Shown here: in pieces, positions 7,899 to 16,464 of the stretch | Layout: each line of letters begins with the position of its first letter | Position numbering within the stretch: the stretch's first letter is position 1 | From: JADYZU01 sp964540965 | GTDB lineage: Bacteria; Pseudomonadota; Alphaproteobacteria; Rhodobacterales; Rhodobacteraceae | NCBI GenBank assembly: GCA_964540965.1 | Contig: CAZIOT010000005.1 | Span: 124,001 to 188,000 of the forward strand | Direction of reading: 5' to 3' | Length of the DNA: 64,000 bases | Translations under genes and position numbers: made by a program | Notes under the pieces: generated by a model | Databases searched by the model: none | Told to the model about the DNA's origin: nothing | What the model saw: only the letters and a program-made list of their open reading frames with translations

Positions 7899-8777
7899 TC
7901 AGCCGCGGCGCGGCGCCGACAGGTTCAGCCAGTTCGAGAACAGGATCAGCCCGCCGCCAAGGATCACCCACAGGTCGGCCGGTTCGTGGTAAACCACCCA
8001 GCCCAGGACGATGACCAGGGGCAGGCGCAGGAAATCGACCGGCATCACCCGCTGCGCCGGCGCAAGCGACAGCGCCGTGGTCAGGCAGGCATGGGCGGTC
8101 AGCCCCAGAAGGCCTACAGCCAGCAGCGGGATCGCCTGATCCGGCGCGGGCGGCGCGATCTGCCCGTCGATCCCGGCGGCCACCAGCGCCATCACGCCCT
8201 GCATGACATGCAGCCAGAACAGGATCGAGATCACGGTCTCGGTCCGGGTCAGCGCCCGCGTGGTGATGGCCGAGACGGCAAAGCCCACCGCGGCAAGGGC
8301 GGCGATCACCAGCGCCGGATCGGCGGTGCCGCTCCACGGCCGGGTCACGACAACGATCCCGGCAAATCCCAGCACCGCCACCAGCGCGCCGCGACGGGTG
8401 ATCGCCTCGCCCAGCGCGAAGGGCGCGATCAGCAGGACCCAGATCGGCGTGGTGAATTCCAGCGCAAAGACCTGCGCCAGCGGCAGCACGGTGATGGCAT
8501 AGAACCAGCAGTTCTGCCCGCCAAAGTGAAAGGCGTTGCGCAGCGCCATCAGCCCCAGCCGCTGCCGGCCGATCTGCCCCAGCCGCCCGGTTGCCGCGCA
8601 GAAGGCCAGAAGCATGACCAGACCGCTGATGCTGCGGTAGAGCATGATCTCGAACGTGTCATGCGCCGCCGCGGCGCTGCGCCCGGCCACCGCCATCAGC
8701 GTGAAGGACGCGACCGCCCCCAGCATCCACAGCGCGGCCAATGCGGCGCGGCGGTTGTCGGTCATAGCTGGCGTCAT
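7899..8777 (-). CDS. EamA/DMT family permease (second copy type)
   Basis: A 292-aa inner-membrane exporter-like protein with ten predicted helices in two repeats. It is not a close duplicate of the protein at 5660-6580. The ATG at 8777 has GAGGA 5-6 bases upstream. An ATG four codons later is possible. Substrate is unknown. It is divergent from the VOC gene starting at 8897. Confidence 0.88.
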   Translation of the reverse strand: MTPAMTDNRRAALAALWMLGAVASFTLMAVAGRSAAAAHDTFEIMLYRSISGLVMLLAFCAATGRLGQIGRQRLGLMALRNAFHFGGQNCWFYAITVLPLAQVFALEFTTPIWVLLIAPFALGEAITRRGALVAVLGFAGIVVVTRPWSGTADPALVIAALAAVGFAVSAITTRALTRTETVISILFWLHVMQGVMALVAAGIDGQIAPPAPDQAIPLLAVGLLGLTAHACLTTALSLAPAQRVMPVDFLRLPLVIVLGWVVYHEPADLWVILGGGLILFSNWLNLSAPRRG

Positions 8778-8896
8778 CGCGGTCCTCGCGGCGTGGTCGG
8801 CGGCGCTGCCACTTGCGCGCGGCGGCGACCGAATGTCCAGCGGTTGAAAACTGCCCGCGCGCGGGGGAAGATCGTTTCAAAAGCTCAGAGGATGCG

Positions 8897-9331
8897 ATGG
8901 AAACGAATTCGCTCAAGCGCGGTCGCCTGATCGACCATGTCCAGCTAGTCGTGGCCGATCTGGCCGCCAGTCGCCGCTTTTACGAGGCGGTGCTGGCGGC
9001 GCTTGACGTGCCTGTCGGCGGCGAGGGGCCGGGGTTCTTCTGGGCCGACGAGATCTTCATCTCGACCGCCGACAGCGTGGCGGCGGCCGGCCAGCTGACC
9101 GGACGGCATCATCTGGCCTTCCAGGCCGCTGACCCGGCGGCGGTTGAGGCCTTTTACCGCGCGGGCCTGGCCGCCGGCGGGCGCGACAACGGCGCGCCGG
9201 GGGAACGGCCCTACCACCCCGGCTATTACGCGGCCTTCCTGCTGGACCCTGACGGCAACAATATCGAGGCGGTCTTTCACGGGCCGCACCAGCGCAACGT
9301 CGCCGCTGTCGAGATTACCTTCGAGGGCTGA
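8897..9331 (+). CDS. VOC/glyoxalase-fold family protein
   Basis: A 144-aa protein with one vicinal-oxygen-chelate domain: DHVQLVVADLAASRRFYEAV at the N-terminus and FLLDPDGNNIEAVFH at the C-terminus. His and Glu residues in these two motifs are usual metal ligands. The start at 8897 is preceded by AGAGGA, while an upstream in-frame ATG at 8813 has no conserved sequence after it. The family covers glyoxalases, dioxygenases and antibiotic-binding proteins, so the reaction is not assigned. Confidence 0.85.
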   Translation: METNSLKRGRLIDHVQLVVADLAASRRFYEAVLAALDVPVGGEGPGFFWADEIFISTADSVAAAGQLTGRHHLAFQAADPAAVEAFYRAGLAAGGRDNGAPGERPYHPGYYAAFLLDPDGNNIEAVFHGPHQRNVAAVEITFEG

Positions 9332-9446
9332 AGGTCGTGCGCACCCGGGCGGCCGCCGTTGCCGCCAACCGCCGGGACGCAATGCCGCCTTCCGCCGCGC
9401 CAATGGCGGCGCCAGTGTCGGGCCGCAGACGGATAGGGGGGACCGG

Positions 9447-9914
9447 ATGGACATCCATGTGCTGGCCCGCGTGATCCATGTCCTTGCCGTGGTCCACTGG
9501 ATCGGCGGCGTGGCCATGGTGACGCTGGTGATCCTGCCGCAGATGCTGCGCCTGCCGGCGGCGGAACGGCTTGCCGGCTTTGAACGGATCGAGGGCCGGT
9601 TCGGCGCGCAGGCGATGATCTCGACCCTTGCCGCCGGGCTGTCCGGCCTTTGGATGCTGTGGCTGACCGATGGCTGGGGCCTGTTCCTGATCCCGGCCTT
9701 CTGGTGGATGCACCTGATGGTCGCGGTCTGGGCGATCTTCACGCTGGTGCTGTTCGTGCTGGAACCGCTGGTCCTGCACCGCTGGTTCCACGCCCGCGCC
9801 CAGCGCGACCCCGACGGCACCTTCCGGCTGGTCCTGCGCGCGCACCGCCTGCTGCTGGCGCTGTCGGTCCTGGCCGTGGCCGGTGCCGTGCAGGGCGCGC
9901 ATGGCGGGTTCTGA
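9447..9914 (+). CDS. Small integral membrane protein, CopD/DUF-type
   Basis: A 155-aa protein with four hydrophobic helices. Conserved-looking histidines lie in the first helix region (ARVIHVLAVVHWIGG), resembling CopD-like or haem-binding membrane domains. GGGGGGACC precedes the ATG at 9447. The frame is open upstream to 9144, but that part overlaps the VOC gene and is a shadow. Function is unknown. Confidence 0.75.
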   Translation: MDIHVLARVIHVLAVVHWIGGVAMVTLVILPQMLRLPAAERLAGFERIEGRFGAQAMISTLAAGLSGLWMLWLTDGWGLFLIPAFWWMHLMVAVWAIFTLVLFVLEPLVLHRWFHARAQRDPDGTFRLVLRAHRLLLALSVLAVAGAVQGAHGGF

Positions 9915-10095
9915 CGATTCCCGACGGATCGCCCCAATGTGGTGACAGGCGGCGTGTCCGTTGTCGCGATGCGCCCTTGCGGCCGGCGACTTTCGCACCC
10001 ATTTCCGGAATGCGGACCCGCACTCCATCGCCGGCCATTTCAGCCCGTGGCCGGGGCGATGTGCCGCAACCCATCCATTCGAGAAAGGTTCCGAT

Positions 10096-10944
10096 TTGAC
10101 CCGTTCTGTCACGCTCAACAACGGCGTCGTGATGCCCGCCATCGGCTTTGGCGTCTTTCAGGTGCCCGACCCGGCCGAATGCGAACGCAGCGTCCTCGAT
10201 GCGATAGACGTGGGCTACCGGTTGCTCGATACGGCGGCGTCCTACGGCAATGAAGAGGCGGTCGGCGCGGCGATCCGCGCCCATGGCATCGACCGCCGCG
10301 ACCTGTTCGTCACCACCAAGCTCTGGATCGAGGATGCGAGCGAGGCCAAGGCGCGCGCTGCGGTCGAGCGGTCGCTGAACAAGCTGCAACTCGACTATCT
10401 GGATCTCTACCTGATCCACCAGCCCTTTGGCGATGTCTATGGTGCATGGCGCGCGATGGAGGATCTGCACCGTGCCGGCCGCATCCGCGCCATCGGCATC
10501 AGCAATTTCTACCCCGACCGGGTGCAGGATTTCGTCCTGCATACCGACATTGCGCCTGCGGTGAACCAGATCGAGATCCACCCCTTCCATCAGCAGGAGG
10601 ATGCGCTGCGGTTGCTGGCCGAATGCGGGATCCAGGCCGAAGCCTGGGGGCCTTTCGCCGAGGGCCGCAACGGTCTGTTCGACAATGACCTTTTGCAGGG
10701 TATCGGTCGCAAGCACGGCAAGACCGTGGCGCAGGTCGTGCTGCGCTGGCTCAATCAGCGTGGCGTGGTCGCGATCCCCAAATCGGTGCGCAAGGAGCGA
10801 ATGGCCGAGAACTTTGCCATTTTCGATTTCCAACTGGACGACGACGATCTGGCCGCCATTGCGACACTTGACCAGAAGGCCAGCAGCTTTTTCGACCACC
10901 GCGACCCGCAGATGGTCAAACGGCTGGGAACGCGCCGGCTGTAG
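10096..10944 (+). CDS. Aldo/keto reductase (2,5-diketo-gluconate reductase-like)
   Basis: NADPH-dependent carbonyl reductase of about 282 aa with the (beta/alpha)8 fold. The catalytic tetrad is seen as Asp45 and Tyr50 in DTAASYGNE, Lys75 in VTTKLW and His108 in LIHQP. The C-terminal IPKSVRKERM is the cofactor phosphate-binding motif. The start is TTG at 10096 because GAGAAAGG sits 7 bases upstream and homology begins there; the open frame upstream from 9961 has no ribosome-binding site. The substrate is unknown. Confidence 0.88.
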   Translation: MTRSVTLNNGVVMPAIGFGVFQVPDPAECERSVLDAIDVGYRLLDTAASYGNEEAVGAAIRAHGIDRRDLFVTTKLWIEDASEAKARAAVERSLNKLQLDYLDLYLIHQPFGDVYGAWRAMEDLHRAGRIRAIGISNFYPDRVQDFVLHTDIAPAVNQIEIHPFHQQEDALRLLAECGIQAEAWGPFAEGRNGLFDNDLLQGIGRKHGKTVAQVVLRWLNQRGVVAIPKSVRKERMAENFAIFDFQLDDDDLAAIATLDQKASSFFDHRDPQMVKRLGTRRL

Positions 10945-10966
10945 CGGCCGGCGCGCGGGGCGCGGC

Positions 10967-12520
10967 CTATTCCAGCTCGATCGTTCCCGGCGGCTTCGAG
11001 GTCACGTCGTAGAAGACCCGGTTCACGCCCTTGACCTCGTTGATGATCCGCGTCGCGGTTTCGCCAAGGAAGTCGTGGGTAAAGGGATAGTAGTCGGCGG
11101 TCATGCCATCCACCGAGGTGACCGCGCGCAGGCCGACCGCGTAGTCATAGGTCCGCCCGTCGCCCATCACGCCCACGGTGCGCATCGGCAGGATGGCGGC
11201 AAAGGCCTGCCAGATCTCGTCATAGAGGCCGTGGCGGCGGATCTGGTCGATATAGACCGCATCGGCGCGGCGCAGGATGTCGAGCTTTTCGGCCGTGATC
11301 TCGCCCGGGCAGCGGATGGCAAGGCCGGGGCCGGGGAACGGATGGCGGCGGATGAATTTTTCCGGCAGGCCCAGTTCGCGACCCAGCGCGCGCACCTCGT
11401 CCTTGAACAGTTCGCGCAGAGGTTCGACCAGCTTCATGCCCATCTTTTCAGGCAGGCCGCCGACATTGTGGTGGCTCTTGATCGTGACCGAGGGGCCGCC
11501 GCTGAAGGACACCGATTCGATCACATCGGGGTAAAGCGTCCCCTGTGCAAGGAAGTCCGCCCCGCCGATCTTTTTCGCCTCGGCCTCGAACACCTCGATG
11601 AACAGCCGGCCGATGGTCTTGCGCTTGACCTCGGGGTCGCTGACCCCTTCCAGTTGTCCCAGGAACAGATCCGCGGCGTCGACATGGACCAGAGGCAGGT
11701 TATAGGCCTCGCGGAACATGGTCACGACTTCCTCGGCCTCGTTCAGCCGCATCAACCCGTGGTCGACAAAGACGCAGGTCAGTTGTTCGCCGATCGCCTC
11801 GTGGATCAGGATCGCCGCGACCGAGGAATCGACGCCGCCGGACAAAGCGCAGAGGACGCGGGAATCGCCCACCGTCTCGCGGATCCGGGCGATGGCGTCC
11901 TCGCGATAGCTGGCCATCGTCCAGTCGCCGCTAAACCCGGCTAGCCGCACGAAATTCTCATACAGTTTCGCGCCGCGCGGGGTGTGATGCACCTCGGGGT
12001 GGAACTGCACGGCATAAAAGCGGCGCGACGGATCGGCGGTGATGGCGAAAGGCGCATTGGGCGAGGTGCCATAGACCTCAAAACCGGGGGCGATGCGGGA
12101 CACATGGTCGCCATGGCTCATCCAGACCTGCTCGCGCCCGTCGGCGAACCAGCCCTCCAGCAGCGGCAGGCCGCCATTGGCGGGGGTCACGAAGGCGCGG
12201 CCGAATTCGGCGGTGCCATGGCCCGAGACGACTTCGCCGCCCAGTTGCGTCATCATCGTCTGCTGGCCGTAGCAGATGCCAAGGACCGGCACGCCGAAGG
12301 TCCACAGGGCTTCGGGCGCCCGCGGGCTGCCGGCGCGCGTCACCGAATCCGGCCCGCCCGACAGGATCACCGCCAGCGGGGCGAAATCGCGCAGAAAGGC
12401 ATCGTCGACGCGCTGATAGGGGTGGATTTCGCAATAGACGTTTAGTTCGCGCAGCCGTCGTGCGATCAGCTGCGTGACCTGGCTGCCGAAGTCGATGATC
12501 AGAAGGCGCTGGTGTGTCAT
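10967..12520 (-). CDS. guaA: GMP synthase (glutamine-hydrolysing)
   Basis: Converts XMP to GMP with ATP and glutamine, the last step of guanine nucleotide synthesis. The 517 aa hold three parts: a class I amidotransferase domain with the Cys in GICYGQQ and His-Glu in QFHPEV, the ATP pyrophosphatase loop ALSGGVDSSV near residue 228, and the dimerisation domain ending in KPPGTIELE. Length is normal for the family. It stands alone on the minus strand, convergent with the aldo/keto reductase gene. Confidence 0.98.
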   Translation of the reverse strand: MTHQRLLIIDFGSQVTQLIARRLRELNVYCEIHPYQRVDDAFLRDFAPLAVILSGGPDSVTRAGSPRAPEALWTFGVPVLGICYGQQTMMTQLGGEVVSGHGTAEFGRAFVTPANGGLPLLEGWFADGREQVWMSHGDHVSRIAPGFEVYGTSPNAPFAITADPSRRFYAVQFHPEVHHTPRGAKLYENFVRLAGFSGDWTMASYREDAIARIRETVGDSRVLCALSGGVDSSVAAILIHEAIGEQLTCVFVDHGLMRLNEAEEVVTMFREAYNLPLVHVDAADLFLGQLEGVSDPEVKRKTIGRLFIEVFEAEAKKIGGADFLAQGTLYPDVIESVSFSGGPSVTIKSHHNVGGLPEKMGMKLVEPLRELFKDEVRALGRELGLPEKFIRRHPFPGPGLAIRCPGEITAEKLDILRRADAVYIDQIRRHGLYDEIWQAFAAILPMRTVGVMGDGRTYDYAVGLRAVTSVDGMTADYYPFTHDFLGETATRIINEVKGVNRVFYDVTSKPPGTIELE

Positions 12521-12652
12521 GGGCAGGCTTTATTGCCAGCCGTGCTGCGGCGCAAGTCTTGGCTGGGGAAGGGGCAGGGGCGGTCGCACAACGGCTTGCG
12601 GCGCCTGCCCCTGTTGGCGCAGGCTGGTCCGGTGCTGTCGATGGAGTCTGTC

Positions 12653-13495
12653 ATGCGCCTTGCCCTTTCCTCACTTGCCCTGCCGCTCATTGTCTCGCTT
12701 GCCGCCGTTCCGGCGCTGGCCGAGGAAACCGTCCTGACGCTGGATCAGGGCATTGCCGCCACGCTGAACCTGCCCGAGGGCGAGGGGCCGTTTCCCGGCG
12801 TCCTGATGCTGCACGGTTTCGGTTCGGTCCGTGACGAGGTCGGCGGCATGTATGCGGCCGAGGCGGCGGCGCTGGCCGAACGCGGCATCGCCTCGCTGCG
12901 GATCGATTTCCGCGGTTTCGGCAAATCCGACGGCGACACCGGCGCCCATACCGTCGACCGCCAGAACGAGGATGCCGCCATAGGCCTTGCCGCGCTGGCC
13001 GCGACCGCGGGCATCGACCCGGCGCGGATCGGTGTCCTGGGCTTTTCCTTTGGCGGCGGTGCCGCGATCGAACTTGCGGCGGCCAATCCCGATGTGGTGA
13101 AATCGCTGGTGGTCTGGTCCTCGGTCGGGGATTACGACACCGATTTCCTGGAAAGCATGGGCCAGGCGACCTTTGACCGCGCCGCGGCCGAGGGCATCGT
13201 CGGGCTGGATCTGGGCTGGCGGACCATCGCGCTGAAGAAAGACTTCTTCGATTCGCTGGGCACCCACGACATCCTTGGCGCGCTGGCCACCTATGCCGGG
13301 CCGTTCCTGACCATCACCGGCGCCGACGATTACTATGTCCGCTATTCGGCACCGATGGTCGAGGCCGCGGTCGGCGATGCGCAGGCGCTGGTGATCGAGG
13401 GCGGCGACCACATCTTCCACGTCTTCGAACCAGAACTGTCCAGCGTCGATCAGGTCGTCACCGTGACGGCCGACCGTTTCGCCGGCTCGCTGTAA
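12653..13495 (+). CDS. Secreted alpha/beta hydrolase
   Basis: A 280-aa hydrolase with a signal peptide (MRLALSSLALPLIVSLAAVP, cut after ALA). The nucleophile elbow is GFSFGGG, the acid is probably in TGADDYY and the histidine in GGDHIFHVF. LMLHGFGSVRDE fits the oxyanion region. The start at 12653 has GGAG 6 bases ahead; the ATG at 12641 is an alternative. It resembles dienelactone hydrolase/acyl-esterase proteins. The substrate is not known; export suggests work in the periplasm. Confidence 0.85.
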   Translation: MRLALSSLALPLIVSLAAVPALAEETVLTLDQGIAATLNLPEGEGPFPGVLMLHGFGSVRDEVGGMYAAEAAALAERGIASLRIDFRGFGKSDGDTGAHTVDRQNEDAAIGLAALAATAGIDPARIGVLGFSFGGGAAIELAAANPDVVKSLVVWSSVGDYDTDFLESMGQATFDRAAAEGIVGLDLGWRTIALKKDFFDSLGTHDILGALATYAGPFLTITGADDYYVRYSAPMVEAAVGDAQALVIEGGDHIFHVFEPELSSVDQVVTVTADRFAGSL

Positions 13496-13591
13496 GGCGC
13501 ATGTCGCTTTTCACCGCGAAAGGGCGGAAACGGGCGCAGGTCCGGCATCCGACAGGCTAGACCGGACCTGACCGAAGCGGGAGGGGTGAGG

Positions 13592-15148
13592 ATGGGCGAC
13601 GTGATCGAGACCGAGGGCCAGGGCCGTCGTTCGCGTGGCGGTGGCGGGGCGGCGCGGCGTGCCGAACGCAGCGCCGTCAGTTTCGAGACGGCGCGCTTCA
13701 TCACCCGCCAGATCCCGGATTTCGAGATCCTGAACGAAGAAGCGTTGCAGGTCATCGAGCACAACGCCGAAACCGTTCTCGAGGAGATCGGCGTCAATTT
13801 CGTCGAAAACCCCGGCGCGCTGGCCCTGTGGCGCGACGCCGGCGCCGACGTGCAGGGCGAACGGGTGCGCATTCCCCGCGGTCTGGCCCGCGCGCTTTGC
13901 GCCACCGCGCCCGCCGCCTTTACCCAGCACGCCCGCAACCCCGACCGCAATGTCGAGATCGGCGGCCGCAATCTGGTTCTGGCCCCGGTCTATGGCCCGC
14001 CCTTCGTCCGCACCAAAGAGGGCGGCCGCCGCTATGCCACGATCGAGGATTTCCGCAATTTCGTGAAGCTCGGCTACATGTCGAAATGGCTGCACCATTC
14101 CGGCGGCACGGTCTGCGAGCCGACCGATGTGGCGGTGAACAAGCGCCATCTGGACATGCTGCACGCGCATATGACGCTGTCCGACAAGCCGTTCATGGGG
14201 TCGGTGACGGCGCCCGAACGCGCCGCCGATTCGGTCGAGATGGCGGGGATCCTCTTCGGCAAGGATTTCGTGCAGGCCAATACGGTGATGACCTCGCTCA
14301 TCAACATCAACTCGCCCCTGACCTTCGACGGCATCATGATGGGTGCGCTCGAGGTCTATGCCCGCAACAATCAGGCGGCGATCATCAGCCCGTTCATCGT
14401 CGGCGGCGCCATGGCGCCGGTCAGCGTCGCCGGGACGCTGACGCAGGTTCTGGCCGAGATTCTGGCCGGCGTCGCCTATAGCCAGCTGGTGCGCAAGGGC
14501 GCGCCGGTGATCGCCGGGGCCTTTGTCACCTCGATCGACATGAACTCGGGCGCGCCGACCTTCGGCACCCCCGAGGCCAGCCAGATCACCTATGGCGCCG
14601 GGCAACTGGTGCGGCGTCTGGGGCTGCCCTACCGCAGCGCCGGGGCGTTTTGCGGGTCCAAGCTGCCCGATGCGCAGGCGGCCTACGAATCGGCCAACAG
14701 CCTGAACATGGGGCTGTTGTCGGGCGTGAACTTCATGCTGCACGCCTGCGGCTGGCTGGAAGGCGGGCTGGTGTCCTCCTACGAGAAATTCGTCATGGAT
14801 GCCGATCAGCTTGGCGTCCTGCACGGGCTGGCCAAGGGTGTCGACCTGTCCGAAAACGGCCAGGCCATGGACGCGATCCGCGAAGTCGGGCCGGGCAGCC
14901 ATTACCTGGGCAGCGCCCATACCCAGGCCAATTTCAAGAACGCCTTCTGGCGGACCGACCTTCTTGACTACAAGCCGTTCGAGACCTGGGACGAGGAAGG
15001 CGCCCGCGACACCGAGGCGCTGGCGGCGATCCGGGTGCAGCGGATGCTGGACACCTACCAGAAACCGGCGCTCGACCCCGCGGTTGCCGAGGCGCTGGAC
15101 GCCTATGTCGCGCAGAAGAAGGCCGCGGTGCCCGACGCCTTCCTGTAG
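13592..15148 (+). CDS. MttB-family (trimethylamine/glycine betaine) methyltransferase, non-pyrrolysine
   Basis: A 518-aa protein of the trimethylamine methyltransferase superfamily (COG5598), which moves a methyl group from a quaternary or tertiary amine to a corrinoid protein. Typical pieces are GGTVCEPTDVAVN, the GIMMGALEVYARNN region and the C-terminal GSHYLGSAHTQANF. The frame is continuous, so the UAG-encoded pyrrolysine of true MttB is absent, as in MtgB-like glycine betaine enzymes. GGGAGG precedes the ATG at 13592. No corrinoid protein gene is nearby, so the pathway partner is unknown. Confidence 0.88.
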   Translation: MGDVIETEGQGRRSRGGGGAARRAERSAVSFETARFITRQIPDFEILNEEALQVIEHNAETVLEEIGVNFVENPGALALWRDAGADVQGERVRIPRGLARALCATAPAAFTQHARNPDRNVEIGGRNLVLAPVYGPPFVRTKEGGRRYATIEDFRNFVKLGYMSKWLHHSGGTVCEPTDVAVNKRHLDMLHAHMTLSDKPFMGSVTAPERAADSVEMAGILFGKDFVQANTVMTSLININSPLTFDGIMMGALEVYARNNQAAIISPFIVGGAMAPVSVAGTLTQVLAEILAGVAYSQLVRKGAPVIAGAFVTSIDMNSGAPTFGTPEASQITYGAGQLVRRLGLPYRSAGAFCGSKLPDAQAAYESANSLNMGLLSGVNFMLHACGWLEGGLVSSYEKFVMDADQLGVLHGLAKGVDLSENGQAMDAIREVGPGSHYLGSAHTQANFKNAFWRTDLLDYKPFETWDEEGARDTEALAAIRVQRMLDTYQKPALDPAVAEALDAYVAQKKAAVPDAFL

Positions 15149-15150
15149 GG

Positions 15151-15336
15151 CTACTGTTCGGCCACCAGCGCGCGGGCGACCAGTAGCGACACCGGCACGG
15201 CGGCAATCGCGCCGACGCCGGCGGCGATAAGGATCGGCCATAGCGTGTCATAGCCCGACACCAGCGCGGCGATGACGGCCGATCCGGCCAGGGTGGTCGC
15301 GATCAGCGAATAAAGGATCGAGGCAAGGCGGAGCAT
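15151..15336 (-). CDS. Small two-helix membrane protein
   Basis: A 61-aa protein with two hydrophobic segments (LASILYSLIATTLAGSAVIA and ILIAAGVGAIAAVPVSLLVA). GGGAAG precedes the ATG at 15336; an ATG at 15360 is in frame but has no site. Similar small proteins are common in Rhodobacterales, and I recall them being labelled 'CTP synthetase' in some genomes. Nothing in the sequence supports enzymatic activity. Function is unknown. Confidence 0.7.
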   Translation of the reverse strand: MLRLASILYSLIATTLAGSAVIAALVSGYDTLWPILIAAGVGAIAAVPVSLLVARALVAEQ

Positions 15337-15427
15337 TTCGGACTTCCCGTATTGAAACATGCAGATCGTGTCATGTTTCGATAGGGCGCGCCTTGATGCC
15401 GATCAAACCGTGCCCGCCCCGCGGCTG

Positions 15428-15901
15428 TCACTGCACGGTGATCGTCGTTATATTGTGGACATATCGCGCACCGCGGGTGTCGCCGGGCACCACAAGGCGG
15501 AAACCGTCTTCCTCGGGCAGCGGCGCGCCATCGGCTGTCACCGCCAGCAGGATCGGCGCATTGCCGAAATCGGGGTGGATCTCGCCGACCGAGAACACCA
15601 CGACATAATCGTCGTCGGCGGCCACGGCGATGGTGCGGCGCAGTTCGGCGTTGTGGTCGATCCCCTCCAGCACCCCGGCCGCGTCGAGGATCGGCCACAG
15701 GGCGGCGCCGGTGTAGGTGACATGCCGCTCCTCGCCCGAGGACAGGAAGGTGACATCCTGTGTCACCTGCGGCAGCGCGGCAAGGTCGGCCATTGTCAGT
15801 TCGGTGGCGGTGATGCCCTCGCCCGACAGGGTGATCTTCGCCTCCTGGGCAAGGACGGGAGTGGCAAGAAGCAGGGCGGCAAGGGTCAGACGGGCAAGCA
15901 T
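15428..15901 (-). CDS. Periplasmic molybdopterin-oxidoreductase-like domain protein
   Basis: A 157-aa exported protein with a signal peptide (MLARLTLAALLLATPVLAQE). The mature part resembles the C-terminal half of the SUOX-type oxidoreductase domain, with TYTGAALWPILDAAG and GFRLVVPGDTRGARYVHNI. No cysteine suited to bind a molybdenum cofactor is visible, so it probably acts as a structural or ligand-binding homologue. It stands alone. Confidence 0.75.
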   Translation of the reverse strand: MLARLTLAALLLATPVLAQEAKITLSGEGITATELTMADLAALPQVTQDVTFLSSGEERHVTYTGAALWPILDAAGVLEGIDHNAELRRTIAVAADDDYVVVFSVGEIHPDFGNAPILLAVTADGAPLPEEDGFRLVVPGDTRGARYVHNITTITVQ

Positions 15902-15987
15902 GGTATCCCTCGATTCGATATGTTCGAAGGAATATTACGCTTTTCGGGCGCCGGGGGAAAGCCGCCCCTGCGCCCGACGCCCGGCAC

Positions 15988-16281
15988 TCACGCCGCCCGC
16001 GTAAAGGCCCGCATCTGCCGCGCTTCGCCCATGATGGCGATCAGGATCTCGACATGGCGGGCGACGGAATAATCCGCCGCCTCGGCCAGTCGCTTTTCGT
16101 TCAGCACCGTCTCGATCTCGAGCAGGCGCAGGATCGCCACGCCATGGCGCGGCGGCGCCACCACCCCCAGAAGCCGCGGCAGGTGGCTGAGCCGGCTGTA
16201 GGTATCGACCCCGAACCGCGCCGCCTGCACCAGAAGCCGCGGGCGGTTCAGGCTGGCGATCATCGACAGGATGTCTTGCAT
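15988..16281 (-). CDS. DUF6477-type small protein
   Basis: A 97-aa soluble protein rich in helices, with DILSMIASLNRPRLLVQAAR at the start and conserved Arg/Leu heptads. It fits the Rhodobacterales-specific family that is usually next to a DUF6456 gene, as here. ATG at 16281 is preceded by AAAGGGA; an ATG at 16305 is in frame upstream. Function is unknown. It is divergent from the DUF6456-type gene, and both share the 16282-16464 control region. Confidence 0.7.
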   Translation of the reverse strand: MQDILSMIASLNRPRLLVQAARFGVDTYSRLSHLPRLLGVVAPPRHGVAILRLLEIETVLNEKRLAEAADYSVARHVEILIAIMGEARQMRAFTRAA

Positions 16282-16427
16282 CTGGGTGTCCCTTTCCCGG
16301 ATCATGGCGTTTTCATGGCGAAGATTGCACAATCTGGGCGTGTGTTGCGCATTGTCGCCAAAGTCAGAACGCTGCGCTGCGCCGTTGTTTATCTTTTGAA
16401 AACAATGATGGGGTAGAGGTTCGAAAT

Positions 16428-16442
16428 TTAACATTTCGCTAA
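16428..16442. promoter_or_regulatory. CtrA-like box between the DUF6477 and DUF6456 genes
   Basis: TTAA-N7-CTAA differs by one base from the CtrA half-site pair TTAA-N7-TTAA. It lies about 20-70 bases upstream of the possible starts of the plus-strand gene and about 145 bases from the minus-strand gene. AT-rich context sets it apart from the surrounding GC-rich DNA. CtrA binding is inferred. Confidence 0.4.
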
Positions 16443-16464
16443 CCTTCACAACCATAGATTGTAT

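Noticed and set aside
13592..15148. Pyrrolysine-containing MttB
   Set aside because: No in-frame TAG interrupts the gene and no pyl genes are present.
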